A stretch of DNA of 64,000 bases, from positions 850,001 to 914,000 of the forward strand of contig NZ_CP098360.1 of NCBI RefSeq assembly GCF_030388245.1, read 5' to 3'. The translations under genes and the position numbers were made by a program. Positions 18,297-26,257 of this stretch are shown here, in pieces. Positions within the stretch are counted from its first letter, which is position 1; each line of letters opens with the position of its first letter. The notes beneath the pieces are model-generated. The model did not search any database. It worked only from the letters and a program-made list of their open reading frames with translations, and was not told the origin of the DNA. Origin of the DNA: Paracoccus sp. TOH. GTDB lineage: Bacteria > Pseudomonadota > Alphaproteobacteria > Rhodobacterales > Rhodobacteraceae.

Positions 18297-19008
18297 GATC
18301 GTCCTGGATACCGAAACCACCGGCTTCGACCCCGATACCGGCGACCGCATCGTCGAGATCGGCGCGGTCGAGCTGATGAACCACCTGCCCACCGGCCGGA
18401 CCTTCCACGTCTATGTCAACCCCGAGCGCCCGATGCCGCAGGAGGCCTTCGAGGTGCACGGGCTTGGCGACGATTTCCTGCGCGACAAGCCGAAATTCGC
18501 CGAGATCGCGGCGGATTTCATCGCCTTCATCGGCGAGGAAGCCCGGCTGGTGATCCACAATGCCGGCTTCGACATGAAGTTCCTGAACGCCGAGCTGCGG
18601 CTTTGCGGCTATCCGGTGATGCCCTACAGCCGCGCGGTGGACACGCTGGACATCGCCCGCAGCCAGTTCCCCGGCGCGCAGAACTCGCTGGACGCGCTGT
18701 GCCGGCGCTTCCGCATCGACAATTCGAACCGCACGCTGCACGGCGCGCTGCTGGACAGCGAATTGCTGGCCGAGGTCTATCTGGCGCTGCGCGGCGGCCG
18801 CCAGCCGGGGCTGGTGCTGGACAGCGGGCCGCTGGGCGCGGGCGCGGGGCCGGGCCTTCAGGCGCCGGGCGCGGCGCGGCGCGGTCCGCGGCCCCGGCCG
18901 CTTGCCCCCCGCATCACCGAGGCCGAGGCGGCGGCCCATGCCGGCTTCGTGGCGACGCTGGGCGAAAAGGCGGTCTGGCTGCGTTATGGCGGCGGCGAAA
19001 ACCTGTAG
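18289..19008 (+). CDS. dnaQ: DNA polymerase III epsilon subunit (3'-5' proofreading exonuclease)
   Basis: DnaQ (239 residues) is the proofreading exonuclease of the replicative polymerase. The DEDDh exonuclease motifs are visible: [17 protein letters not shown] (Exo I), [13 protein letters not shown] (Exo II) and the [15 protein letters not shown] segment (Exo III). A Pro/Gly-rich linker follows and a short C-terminal segment likely contacts the polymerase subunit. The start overlaps coaE by eight bases. Confidence 0.94.
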   Translation: MREIVLDTETTGFDPDTGDRIVEIGAVELMNHLPTGRTFHVYVNPERPMPQEAFEVHGLGDDFLRDKPKFAEIAADFIAFIGEEARLVIHNAGFDMKFLNAELRLCGYPVMPYSRAVDTLDIARSQFPGAQNSLDALCRRFRIDNSNRTLHGALLDSELLAEVYLALRGGRQPGLVLDSGPLGAGAGPGLQAPGAARRGPRPRPLAPRITEAEAAAHAGFVATLGEKAVWLRYGGGENL

Positions 19009-19012
19009 CCAC

Positions 19013-19047
19013 GCGGGAACCTTTCCGAAGGGAAACGGGGTTCCCCA
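19013..19047. terminator. Hairpin after dnaQ (possible terminator)
   Basis: Just after the dnaQ stop the bases GGGAAC (19015-19020) pair with GTTCCC (19040-19045), and inside that TTTCC pairs with GGAAA around a short loop. No T-run follows, so it is either a weak or Rho-assisted terminator or a processing site between dnaQ and the BrkB-family gene. Confidence 0.35.
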
Positions 19048-19082
19048 CGGGCCGGCGACCGGAACGGGAAGAGGACGGAACA

Positions 19083-19961
19083 TTGATCAGGGATTGGTGG
19101 CGGTTCATCCTGGCGATCTTCGAGCGGATGGACAAGATCCACATGAGTCTGATCGCGGCGGGCGTCGCCTTCTATGCCATGTTCGCGGTCTTTCCCGGCC
19201 TGGCCGCGCTGTTCGCGCTGTGGGGGCTGTGGTACGACCCGCAGGTGATCGAGCAATATGTCCACGCCACCGACGATTTCATCCCGTCGAGCGCGGCGGA
19301 CATCATCTATGGCCAGATCAGCGCGCTGGTCGCCGCCGGGCGCACGCAGCTGGGCTGGACCACGGCGATTTCCTTTCTCATCGCCACCGTCTCGGCCCGG
19401 GCCGGGGTGGACGGGCTGATCCGCGGGCTGAACGCGGCGCATGGCGTGCGCTCGCATTCGACGGTGATGGGCTTCGTGCTGGCCTATGTGCTGACGCTGG
19501 TCATCGTCGCGGTGATCGCCCTGGGGCTGGCCACCATCATCGTGGTGCCCATCGCCTTCAACTTCCTGCCCGACGTGCCGCTGCGCAACTGGCTGATCGG
19601 CTCGGTGCCGTGGATGGCGATCTTTTTCATCGTGCTGGTGGTGATCGGCATCATCTATCGCTACGGGCCGAACGTGAAGACGCCGCGCACCGCGATCTTC
19701 ACCTGGGGCTCGCTGTTCGCGGCGCTGGCCTGGGCGGCGGCCTCATACGGGTTCTCGGCCTATCTGGCCAGCTTCAACAGCTACAACCGCATCTATGGCT
19801 CGATCGGCGCGGTGATCGCGCTGTTGATGTGGTTCTATCTGGGCGGGTTCTCGGTGATGCTGGGGGCGCTATTGAACCTGGAGCTGGCCCGCCGCCGCCG
19901 CTTCATCGCCGCAAGGAAGCTGCGCCACGCCGCGCGCCAGGACGGCACGCCGGGCGGATAG
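19083..19961 (+). CDS. YihY/BrkB-family inner-membrane protein
   Basis: A 292-residue membrane protein of the YihY (formerly RNase BN) family with six hydrophobic segments. The first conserved block GVAFYAMFAVFPGLAALFAL and the late block SYGFSAYLASFNSYNRIYGSIGAV with LLMWFYLGGFSVMLGALLN are typical. Function is poorly known in the family; a transport or envelope role is usual speculation. The best start appears to be TTG at 19083, which has a GAGGAC ribosome site and begins IRDWWRFILAIF; the next in-frame ATG (19128) would remove residues usually present. Confidence 0.8.
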   Translation: MIRDWWRFILAIFERMDKIHMSLIAAGVAFYAMFAVFPGLAALFALWGLWYDPQVIEQYVHATDDFIPSSAADIIYGQISALVAAGRTQLGWTTAISFLIATVSARAGVDGLIRGLNAAHGVRSHSTVMGFVLAYVLTLVIVAVIALGLATIIVVPIAFNFLPDVPLRNWLIGSVPWMAIFFIVLVVIGIIYRYGPNVKTPRTAIFTWGSLFAALAWAAASYGFSAYLASFNSYNRIYGSIGAVIALLMWFYLGGFSVMLGALLNLELARRRRFIAARKLRHAARQDGTPGG

Positions 19962-20044
19962 CGGCGGCTTGCCGCCGGCCGGCGGGCGGGAGACAGTGGT
20001 CATGCTGCCCGGGCAAGACCCGGACCCGATCGGGGAGACCGGAG

Positions 20045-20476
20045 ATGGAAACCGCCGTCAGGAGGTTTTTCGCGCGTTACGAAAGCTGCTTCAACCGCGG
20101 GCTCGCCGGCGAGATCGAGCCCGGCGAGGTGGCGTCGCTCTATGCCTCGGATTTCGTCGCCGCCTCGCCCGCCGGGGTGATGTCGGGCAAGAACGACGAC
20201 GGGCTTCGGCAGGCCATGGCGCAGGGCTATGCGCATTATCGCGCCATCGGCACCCGGGCGATGCGGATCACGCATCTTGCCCTGTCGCCGATAGACGCGA
20301 ACCATTGCCTGGCCCATGTCGGCTGGAGCGCGACCTATGCCCGCGCCGACCTGCCCGAGACGGTGATCGCCTTCGAGGTGCATTACCTGGTCCAGATCCT
20401 GCAGGACGAGCCGAAGGTCTTCGGCTGGATCTCGGGCGACGAGCAGGCGCTGCTGAAGCGGCACGGCGTTCTTTGA
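20045..20476 (+). CDS. NTF2-like (SnoaL/DUF4440-type) hypothetical protein
   Basis: A 143-residue protein starting METAVRRFFARYESCFNRG from an ATG preceded by GGAG. The pattern of an N-terminal helix, then LYASDFVAASPAGVM, and a C-terminal strand-rich half ending with an FGWISGDEQALLKRHGVL tail suggests the NTF2-like fold. No catalytic residues can be named with confidence. It converges on the histidine kinase gene with 16 bases between the stops. Confidence 0.6.
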   Translation: METAVRRFFARYESCFNRGLAGEIEPGEVASLYASDFVAASPAGVMSGKNDDGLRQAMAQGYAHYRAIGTRAMRITHLALSPIDANHCLAHVGWSATYARADLPETVIAFEVHYLVQILQDEPKVFGWISGDEQALLKRHGVL

Positions 20477-20492
20477 CGGCCGGCGCGGCCGC

Positions 20493-22274
20493 CTAGTGCC
20501 GCGCCCCGGGCCGCGCCGCCGAGGTCAGCACCACGCGCGGCATCTCGGCCGGTTCGCGCTTGTGCAGGTTCTCGACCCGGAAGCGCAGCCGCAGCAGGTA
20601 GCGGCCGGCATCCATCTCTTGCTCGGCCTCGCCTTCCAGCTGCATGGCGAAGGCTTCGATCAGCTGGCTGCCAAGGCCGGTGCTTTCGGCCAGGCTGGCG
20701 GCGCCGACCGAGTTCTCGACCTCCAGAACCGCATGTTTCGGCCCGTCCATGCCCAGCCGCACCCGCACCCAGGGCGCGGCGCCGGGATCGGTGACGCCGG
20801 AATATTTCAGCGCATTGGTGAAGGCCTCGGTCGCCAGCAGCGTCAGCGGCACCGCCTGGTCGGGCATCAGCACCAGCGGCTCGAGCTCGGTGTCGATGCG
20901 CAGCCCGGCGCCCGGCCCGACCGAGGCATTGGCCATCTGGTTGATGATGTCGCGGATCAGCCGGTCGGCCTCGACCGAATCGAGATGCTCGGCCTGGTAG
21001 AGGTTGCGATAGATCGTCGCCAGCGAGGCCACCCGGTCCTGGACCGAGCGCAGCACCCGGCGGGCATCGTCATGCTCGATCACCCGGATCTGCATGTTGA
21101 TGATCGAGGCGATCAATTGCAGGTTGTTCTTGACCCGGTGATGCACCTCTTTCAGCAGCACGGTCTTTTCGTTGACCGAAGCCTCCATCGCCTCCTCGTC
21201 GCGGATCAGGATGCGGGCCATGTTGTGGAAGGTCTGGCTCATGTCCTCGATCTCGGCCGGGGCGTCGGCCAGCACCGGCGGCGGCGCCGAGCGGTCGCCG
21301 ATGGCGAAGCGGCGCATCTGGCTGCGCAGCTCGCGGATATGGCGCAGGACCAGGCGATAGACGGCGAAATAGGCCACCGCCAACGAGGCGGCCCAGAGGA
21401 TCAGCGGCAGGATCAGCGCCGTGCGCCGGGTGATGTCGATGCCGGTGATGCCGGATTCGGCACGGTTCCACGAGCCCAGCGCATAGACCAGGCCCGGCAC
21501 CACCGGCACGACGCTGAACACCCGGCTTTCGCCGGAATTGGAATGGTCGCGGAAGGTGGTCTCGCTGCGCGACAGCAGCGAGGTCAGCGATTTGCCGCGC
21601 GGCAACACCCGTTCGAGATCGTCCCCCGCCTCGCGGTCGGTGGACAGGATCTGGCCCTGGTTGTTGAAGGTCAGGATGCGCGCCCCGTCGGTGCCCAGGC
21701 CCGAGACATGGGTCGAGCGCAACAGGTCATGCGACATCGAGACGCTGATGAAGCCCAGAAGCTCGACCCCGCGGTAAAGCGGCTGGATGACCAGCACCAC
21801 GGACTGGCCGGTGACCGGCCCGGACTGGCTGGTGGTGACCAGGGTGCCGGGGCTGTCGCGGAACTGCTGGAAGGCGGCTTCGTGCGACAGGTCGTGCACG
21901 CCCGGCACCGAGGAGCATTCCGTCACCCCGTCCAGCCGGGTGAAGCCGGCATAGACGAAATTCACCGTGCGCTGGACGAAGCCGCGCATGATGTCGGAAC
22001 AGGCCTGCGGCCGGTCCATGGTTTCCAGCACCGCCGGGCCCAGCGCGTCGGCGGTGCCGAGCGCGCTTTGCAGCAGCGCGCGTTCGCCGGCGGCGGCGGT
22101 GGCGGTGCGGCCGAGCAGCGCGATTTCCGAGCTGCGCTCGTATTCGCGCGACAGGTGCAGGGTCTGGATGACCGAGATCAGGCCGATGGGCAGGATCGCC
22201 ACCGACAGAAGCCCGCCGAGCCGGAAGCCCAGACCCTTGGTGAATTCCAGCCGGTCCAGAAGGCGCCGCAACAC
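20493..22274 (-). CDS. Membrane sensor histidine kinase, HisKA_2 type, of the general stress response
   Basis: A 593-residue sensor kinase. An N-terminal membrane segment (LLSVAILPIGLISVI) and a second one near residues 285-305 (LILPLILWAASLAVAYF) flank a periplasmic sensor of about 240 residues. A HAMP-like linker follows, then the H-box EVHHRVKNNLQLIASI with its His pair at about 378-379, and a HATPase domain (LLATEAFTNALKYS). HisKA_2 kinases phosphorylate PhyR-type regulators. It is eight bases downstream of ecfG, opposite phyR, which supports a PhyK-like role; the signal it senses is unknown. Confidence 0.88.
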   Translation of the reverse strand: MLRRLLDRLEFTKGLGFRLGGLLSVAILPIGLISVIQTLHLSREYERSSEIALLGRTATAAAGERALLQSALGTADALGPAVLETMDRPQACSDIMRGFVQRTVNFVYAGFTRLDGVTECSSVPGVHDLSHEAAFQQFRDSPGTLVTTSQSGPVTGQSVVLVIQPLYRGVELLGFISVSMSHDLLRSTHVSGLGTDGARILTFNNQGQILSTDREAGDDLERVLPRGKSLTSLLSRSETTFRDHSNSGESRVFSVVPVVPGLVYALGSWNRAESGITGIDITRRTALILPLILWAASLAVAYFAVYRLVLRHIRELRSQMRRFAIGDRSAPPPVLADAPAEIEDMSQTFHNMARILIRDEEAMEASVNEKTVLLKEVHHRVKNNLQLIASIINMQIRVIEHDDARRVLRSVQDRVASLATIYRNLYQAEHLDSVEADRLIRDIINQMANASVGPGAGLRIDTELEPLVLMPDQAVPLTLLATEAFTNALKYSGVTDPGAAPWVRVRLGMDGPKHAVLEVENSVGAASLAESTGLGSQLIEAFAMQLEGEAEQEMDAGRYLLRLRFRVENLHKREPAEMPRVVLTSAARPGARH

Positions 22275-22282
22275 CGGGCGCC

Positions 22283-22876
22283 TCAGCGCAGGATCGGGGT
22301 GTTCTGCGCCATGACCGCCAGCGTGGCGCGGTCGGTCATCTCGAATTCCTCGCCTTCCTCAAGATGCAGCAGCTCGGCCAGCCGGCGGCGGCCGCGATTG
22401 GCCCGCGACTTGACGGTGCCCACCGCGACGCCGGTCATCGAGGCGGCTTCCTCGTAGGAAAAGCCCGAGGCGCCGACCAGGATCAGTGCCTCGCGCTGTT
22501 CGTCGGGCAGCTTGTCGAAGGCGGTGCGGAAATCGTTCAGCGCCAGGCGGCCGTCATGTTCGGGGCGGGTGGCCTGGCGGGCGGCATGGATGCCGTCGGT
22601 GTCGCTGACCTCGCGCCGGGTCTTGCGGCGGGCGGAATAGAAGGTGTTGCGCAGGATGGTGAACAACCAGGCGCGCAGGTTGGTGCCGGGCTGGAACTTG
22701 TCGATATGGGTCCAGGCCTTGACGATGGTGTCCTGCACCAGATCGTCGGCCGACGCCCCCTCGCGGGTGAGGGACAGGGCGAAGGCGCGCAGGGCCGGCA
22801 GATGCTCGACCAGCTCGTCCCGAGGGTCGCCATGGGCGTCGGAACGGGCGGTTTGCGCCGCTTTGCGATCGGTCAT
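22283..22876 (-). CDS. ecfG: ECF sigma factor EcfG, general stress response
   Basis: A 197-residue ECF sigma factor. Region 2 reads LVEHLPALRAFALSLT then ADDLVQDTIVKAWTHIDKF, and region 4 is FRTAFDKLPDEQREALILVG, SYEEAASMTG and GTVKSRANRGRRRLAELL. EcfG sigma factors direct the general stress regulon of alphaproteobacteria and are held by the anti-sigma factor NepR until phosphorylated PhyR captures NepR. The ATG at 22876 begins MTDRKAAQTARSD, four bases after the nepR stop. The position between nepR and the kinase gene makes the assignment secure. Confidence 0.93.
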   Translation of the reverse strand: MTDRKAAQTARSDAHGDPRDELVEHLPALRAFALSLTREGASADDLVQDTIVKAWTHIDKFQPGTNLRAWLFTILRNTFYSARRKTRREVSDTDGIHAARQATRPEHDGRLALNDFRTAFDKLPDEQREALILVGASGFSYEEAASMTGVAVGTVKSRANRGRRRLAELLHLEEGEEFEMTDRATLAVMAQNTPILR

Positions 22877-22880
22877 GCAG

Positions 22881-23027
22881 TCACTCCTGCTCGCGCAACT
22901 TGTCGAGCAATTGCAGGAACCTGTCGGGAATCTGCTGGGTCGCGTCCTGCTCGTAGACTCGGCGCAGGTTCTCGTCGATCTGCTTCTCGATGGCGGCTCG
23001 CCTGCGTTCCTCACGCCTGGTATTCAT
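22881..23027 (-). CDS. nepR: Anti-sigma factor NepR (48 residues)
   Basis: Reading the minus strand from the ATG at 23027 gives a 48-residue protein, too short for ordinary gene calling. It starts MNTRREERRRAAIEKQID, continues ENLRRVYEQDATQQ, and ends IPDRFLQLLDKLREQE. The segments ENLRRVY and PDRFLQLLDKL are the two conserved helices with which NepR holds the sigma factor and PhyR. It lies four bases upstream of ecfG and is divergent from phyR, the standard arrangement. A candidate EcfG-type promoter lies 40-65 bases upstream. Confidence 0.93.
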   Translation of the reverse strand: MNTRREERRRAAIEKQIDENLRRVYEQDATQQIPDRFLQLLDKLREQE

Positions 23028-23066
23028 TTTTTAGTTATTCCCGATAATCTTGTGCGCACCTTGCCT

Positions 23067-23092
23067 AACCGTTACGTATCCGGTCAAGTTCC
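23067..23092 (-). promoter_or_regulatory. Candidate EcfG-dependent promoter of nepR-ecfG
   Basis: On the minus strand a GGAAC (23088-23092) is followed after exactly 16 bases by CGGTT (23067-23071). The EcfG consensus is GGAAC, 16-17 bases, then CGTT, so the -35 matches perfectly and the -10 has one inserted or changed base. The -10 element is 40 bases before the nepR ATG. It fits the autoregulation known for this sigma factor. Confidence 0.6.
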
Positions 23093-23122
23093 AAACACAT
23101 GACGTCTTTTTTCGAGGTAGCC

Positions 23123-23926
23123 ATGACCGCAGCGGATCTCGCCCAGTCCATCAGCCGAGAGCTGCCCTATCTGCGCCGCTATGCGCGCGCGCTGACCGGC
23201 AGCCAGACCGCCGGCGACAATTATGCCGCCGCCACGCTGGAGGCCATCCTGACCGATCGCAGCCTGATGGATGGCGAGGATACCCGCATCGGGCTGTTCC
23301 GCACCTTCCACGCCATCTGGCAAAGCTCGGGCCAGCCGGTGGAACAGGAGACGCAGACCCCGCGCGAGGCGCGCGCCCAGGCGCATCTGCGCGGCCTGAC
23401 CCCCAATTCGCGCGAGGCGCTGCTGCTGCGCACCATCGAGGAGCTGCGCTACGACCAGATCGCCGCGGTCATGCAATGCCCGCAGGCCGAGGCCGAGGAG
23501 CTGGTGCAGATCGCCCTGAGCGAGATGGGCCAGGCGCTCTCCGGCAAGGTCATGGTGATCGAGGACGAGACCATCATCGCCATGGACCTGAGGGGCATCG
23601 TCCAGGCCATGGGTCATGAGGTGACCGGCATCGCCCGCACCCACAGCGCCGCCGTCGAGCTGGCGCATCAGAAGCGGCCGGACCTGATCCTGGCCGATAT
23701 CCAGCTGGCCGACGGCTCGTCGGGCATCGACGCGGTGAACGAGCTCTTGGCCGACATGGGCGATATCCCGGTGATCTTCATCACCGCCTTCCCCGAGCGG
23801 CTGCTGACCGGCGACCGGCCGGAGCCGGCCTTCCTGATCTCGAAACCCTATTCCGAGGAGCAGGTGCGCTCGGCGGTGTCGCAGGCGATGTTCTTTGCCT
23901 CGACCGAGGGGCTGGCCGTGTCCTGA
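23123..23926 (+). CDS. phyR: PhyR, anti-anti-sigma response regulator
   Basis: A 267-residue protein with a sigma-like domain (residues 1 to about 125: LPYLRRYARALTGSQTAGDNY, then LTPNSREALLLRTIEELRYDQIAAVM) and a receiver domain (about 140-260) starting KVMVIEDETIIAMDL. The phospho-acceptor is Asp192 in LILADIQLADG, with a Lys in FLISKPYSEEQ. Phosphorylated PhyR binds NepR and frees EcfG. The ATG at 23123 has a GAGG ribosome site six bases before it; the ATG at 23099 is in frame but lacks one and lies close to the divergent promoter. Confidence 0.94.
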   Translation: MTAADLAQSISRELPYLRRYARALTGSQTAGDNYAAATLEAILTDRSLMDGEDTRIGLFRTFHAIWQSSGQPVEQETQTPREARAQAHLRGLTPNSREALLLRTIEELRYDQIAAVMQCPQAEAEELVQIALSEMGQALSGKVMVIEDETIIAMDLRGIVQAMGHEVTGIARTHSAAVELAHQKRPDLILADIQLADGSSGIDAVNELLADMGDIPVIFITAFPERLLTGDRPEPAFLISKPYSEEQVRSAVSQAMFFASTEGLAVS

Positions 23927-23993
23927 GGCGCCGCCGCGCCGGGCGGCGCGGTCGCGGGGGTATTTGACAAACGGTGAAAGCCGCGGGGCGGGT

Positions 23994-24016
23994 CCCCCGC
24001 CGCGCCGCGGCGGGGG
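23994..24016. terminator. GC-rich hairpin between convergent phyR and nitronate monooxygenase genes
   Basis: A 10-base perfect stem (CCCCCGCCGC paired with GCGGCGGGGG) with a three-base loop lies in the 111-base gap between the two convergent genes. It lacks a clear T-tract on either strand, so termination may be partial or Rho-assisted. Confidence 0.4.
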
Positions 24017-24037
24017 ATTCGGGCAAGGAAGGAGCCG

Positions 24038-25006
24038 TCAGGCGCCGCAGAGGGCGGCGCGGGCTTCGGCATGTTCCCGGGCCAGGCGGTCGACCAGCCC
24101 GGCGGCGGCAACCACCTCGCGCACCGCGCCGATGCCCTGGCCCGAGCCCCAGATCTGGCTCCAGGCTTTGGGGCGGGGGGAGTTTTCGTCGAAGCTCATG
24201 TCCGAGACCTCGCCGCGCTCCAGCCGGTCCGGGTCGAGCCCGGCGGCGCGGATCGAGGGCGCGAGGTAATTGCCCGAGACGCCGGTGAAAAGCGAGGAGG
24301 TGACCACGTCCTCGGCCCCGGATTCCACGATCATGCGCTTGTAGTCGGCGGGGGCATTGGCTTCCTCGGTGGCGATGAAGGGGCTGCCGACATAGGCCAG
24401 GTCCGCGCCCATGGCCTGCGCCGCCAGCACCGCGCGGCCGGTGGCGATGGCGCCCGACAAGAGCAGCGGGCCGTCGAACCAGGCGCGGATCTCCTGCACC
24501 AGCGCAAAGGGCGATTGCGGGCCGGCATGGCCGCCGGCGCCCGCCGCCACCGCGATGAGGCCGTCGGCGCCCTTCTCGATGGCCTTCCTGGCGAAGCGGT
24601 CGTTGATCACGTCATGCAGGGCGATGCCGCCGCAATCATGCGCGGCCGCGTTCACCTCGGGCCGGGCGCCGAGGCTGGTGATCCAGATCGGCACCCGATG
24701 CTTGTGGCAGATCTCGATGTCGCGCTGCAGCCGGGCGTTCGAGCGGTGCACGATCTGGTTCACCGCGAAGGGCGCCGCCGGATGATCGGGATTGGCCTGG
24801 TTGTGGCGGTCGAGTTCCTCGGCGATGCGGGTCAGCCAGGCGTCGAGCAGCGCCGGCTCGCCGTCCTTTTCGCGGGCGTTCAGCGCCGGGAAGCTGCCGA
24901 CGATGCCGGCCTTGCATTGCGCGATCACCAGATCGGGGCCCGAGACGATGAACATCGGCGAGGCGACGACGGGAATGCGCAGGTTGGCAAGGATGGGCGG
25001 CAGCAT
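24038..25006 (-). CDS. Nitronate monooxygenase (2-nitropropane dioxygenase family)
   Basis: A 322-residue FMN-dependent TIM-barrel protein. The start MLPPILANLRIPVVASPMFIVSG is typical, as are AGIVGSFPALNAR and AVAAGAGGHAGPQSPFALV, where GAGGHAG contributes to the flavin site and includes the likely catalytic His. These enzymes oxidise alkyl nitronates such as propionate 3-nitronate. The ATG at 25006 has a GGAGGAG ribosome site; an upstream ATG (25084) adds an unlikely leader. Substrate is inferred from family only. Confidence 0.88.
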   Translation of the reverse strand: MLPPILANLRIPVVASPMFIVSGPDLVIAQCKAGIVGSFPALNAREKDGEPALLDAWLTRIAEELDRHNQANPDHPAAPFAVNQIVHRSNARLQRDIEICHKHRVPIWITSLGARPEVNAAAHDCGGIALHDVINDRFARKAIEKGADGLIAVAAGAGGHAGPQSPFALVQEIRAWFDGPLLLSGAIATGRAVLAAQAMGADLAYVGSPFIATEEANAPADYKRMIVESGAEDVVTSSLFTGVSGNYLAPSIRAAGLDPDRLERGEVSDMSFDENSPRPKAWSQIWGSGQGIGAVREVVAAAGLVDRLAREHAEARAALCGA

Positions 25007-25080
25007 GGTTTCTCCTCCGGTCGGGTCGCGGGCAGATTGCCCGCCCCCGGTCGCGCTGCCAACGGTTCCGTCGCGTCGGC

Positions 25081-26136
25081 TCAATAGGGCATCGGGTGGG
25101 CGCGGTGCAGCTGGTCGATGCGGCGCAGCGCCTCGTCGGACAGCACCAGGTCCAGACCGGCAAGCAGGTGGTCGAGCTGCCCCGTATCGGTGGCGCCGAT
25201 GATCGGGATCGACGGGAACGGCCGCTGCCGGGTGAAGGCGATGGCCATGTGGATCGGGTCGAGCCCCAGTTCGGCCGCCAGCCGATGCCAGGCCGCGACG
25301 GCGGCGATGGCGCGGTCGGTGCGGCGGCCGCCCAGATTGCCCAGGCCGCCGGTCTCGGCATCGACCGCCGCGCGGCTGCCGGGCGGATTGCCGCCGCCCT
25401 GGTACTTGCCGGTCAGGAGCCCCGCCGCCAGCGGCGAGTAGGCGAGCAGCGTCACCCCCTCGTTCACCGCAAGCTCGGCGAGGTCGGTGTCGAAGGCGCG
25501 GTAGAGCAGGGAATATTCGTTCTGGATCGCCGCGACGCGCGGCGCGCCCAGCCGCTCGGCCGTGTCGATCCAGCGCGCCGTGCCCCAGGCGGATTCGTTC
25601 GAGAGGCCGAAGGCGCGGATCTTGCCGGCCCGGAGCAGATCCGCCGCCGCTTCCAGCACATCCGCCATATGCGCCAGCGTCGCGGCGCGGTCCTGCAGCG
25701 AGGGATCGTAGCGCCAGTTCTGGCGAAAGGCGTAGCTGCCGCGCAGCGGCCAGTGCAGCTGGTAGAGGTCGATATGATCGGTCCCGAGCCGCTTCAGCGA
25801 GGCGTCGACGGTCCGGCGCAGAATGGCCCCGTCATAGCCCTGCGGGCGGACGGTGCCGCTGGGGCCGGTGATCTTGGTGGCGATCTGCACCCGGTCGCGG
25901 CCGCCGCGCGCCGCCAGCCAGTCTCCGAGGATCTCCTCGCTGCGGCCGACGCTCTCGCGCCGGACCGGGTTCACCGGATACATCTCGGCCGTGTCGAGGA
26001 AGCTGACGCCGGCGGCCAGCGCCCGGTCCATTTGGGCATGGGCCTCGGCGGCGGCGGTCTGGTTGCCGAAGGTCATCGTGCCCAGGCAGATCCCGCTGAC
26101 CGAAACGCCGCTCTCGCCAAGCTCCATCCTGTGCAT
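25081..26136 (-). CDS. Aldo/keto reductase
   Basis: A 351-residue NADPH-dependent aldo/keto reductase (Tas/YajO-like). Catalytic residues are seen in SFLDTAEMYPV (Asp, Tyr), IATKITG (Lys) and LYQLHWPLRG (His). GLSNESAWG and LAYSPLAAGLLTGKYQG are further family blocks. The substrate is unknown. Translation starts at 26136 or at the ATG three codons later (MELGESGVSV). It lies 21 bases after the tRNA-Sec gene on the same strand, so it could be read through from the selenocysteine operon. Confidence 0.88.
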   Translation of the reverse strand: MHRMELGESGVSVSGICLGTMTFGNQTAAAEAHAQMDRALAAGVSFLDTAEMYPVNPVRRESVGRSEEILGDWLAARGGRDRVQIATKITGPSGTVRPQGYDGAILRRTVDASLKRLGTDHIDLYQLHWPLRGSYAFRQNWRYDPSLQDRAATLAHMADVLEAAADLLRAGKIRAFGLSNESAWGTARWIDTAERLGAPRVAAIQNEYSLLYRAFDTDLAELAVNEGVTLLAYSPLAAGLLTGKYQGGGNPPGSRAAVDAETGGLGNLGGRRTDRAIAAVAAWHRLAAELGLDPIHMAIAFTRQRPFPSIPIIGATDTGQLDHLLAGLDLVLSDEALRRIDQLHRAHPMPY

Positions 26137-26157
26137 CCCACCTTACCTTTTCGGATT

Positions 26158-26253
26158 TGGCGGAAGAGAGTGGGAGTCGAACCCACCCGGGACAGGCTCA
26201 CTGCCCCAACCGGATTTGAAGTCCGGCCGCCCCACCGGGGACGCTTCTCTTCC
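26158..26253 (-). tRNA. selC: tRNA-Sec (anticodon TCA)
   Basis: On the minus strand the gene runs from GGAAGAGAAGCG to CTCTCTTCCGCCA, 96 bases with an encoded CCA. The anticodon loop CTTCAAA carries TCA (26217-26219), which reads UGA. The long acceptor stem, the enlarged variable arm (GGGGCAGTGAGCCTGTCCC) and the TTCGACTCC T-loop are all characteristic of tRNA-Sec rather than tRNA-Ser. It starts only four bases after the selB stop codon. Confidence 0.96.
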
Positions 26254-26257
26254 CTGT

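Noticed and set aside
19016..19042. GGAAC followed after 17 bases by GGGTT upstream of the BrkB-family gene, as a second EcfG promoter
   Set aside because: The -10 half is poor and the bases are better explained as arms of a hairpin.
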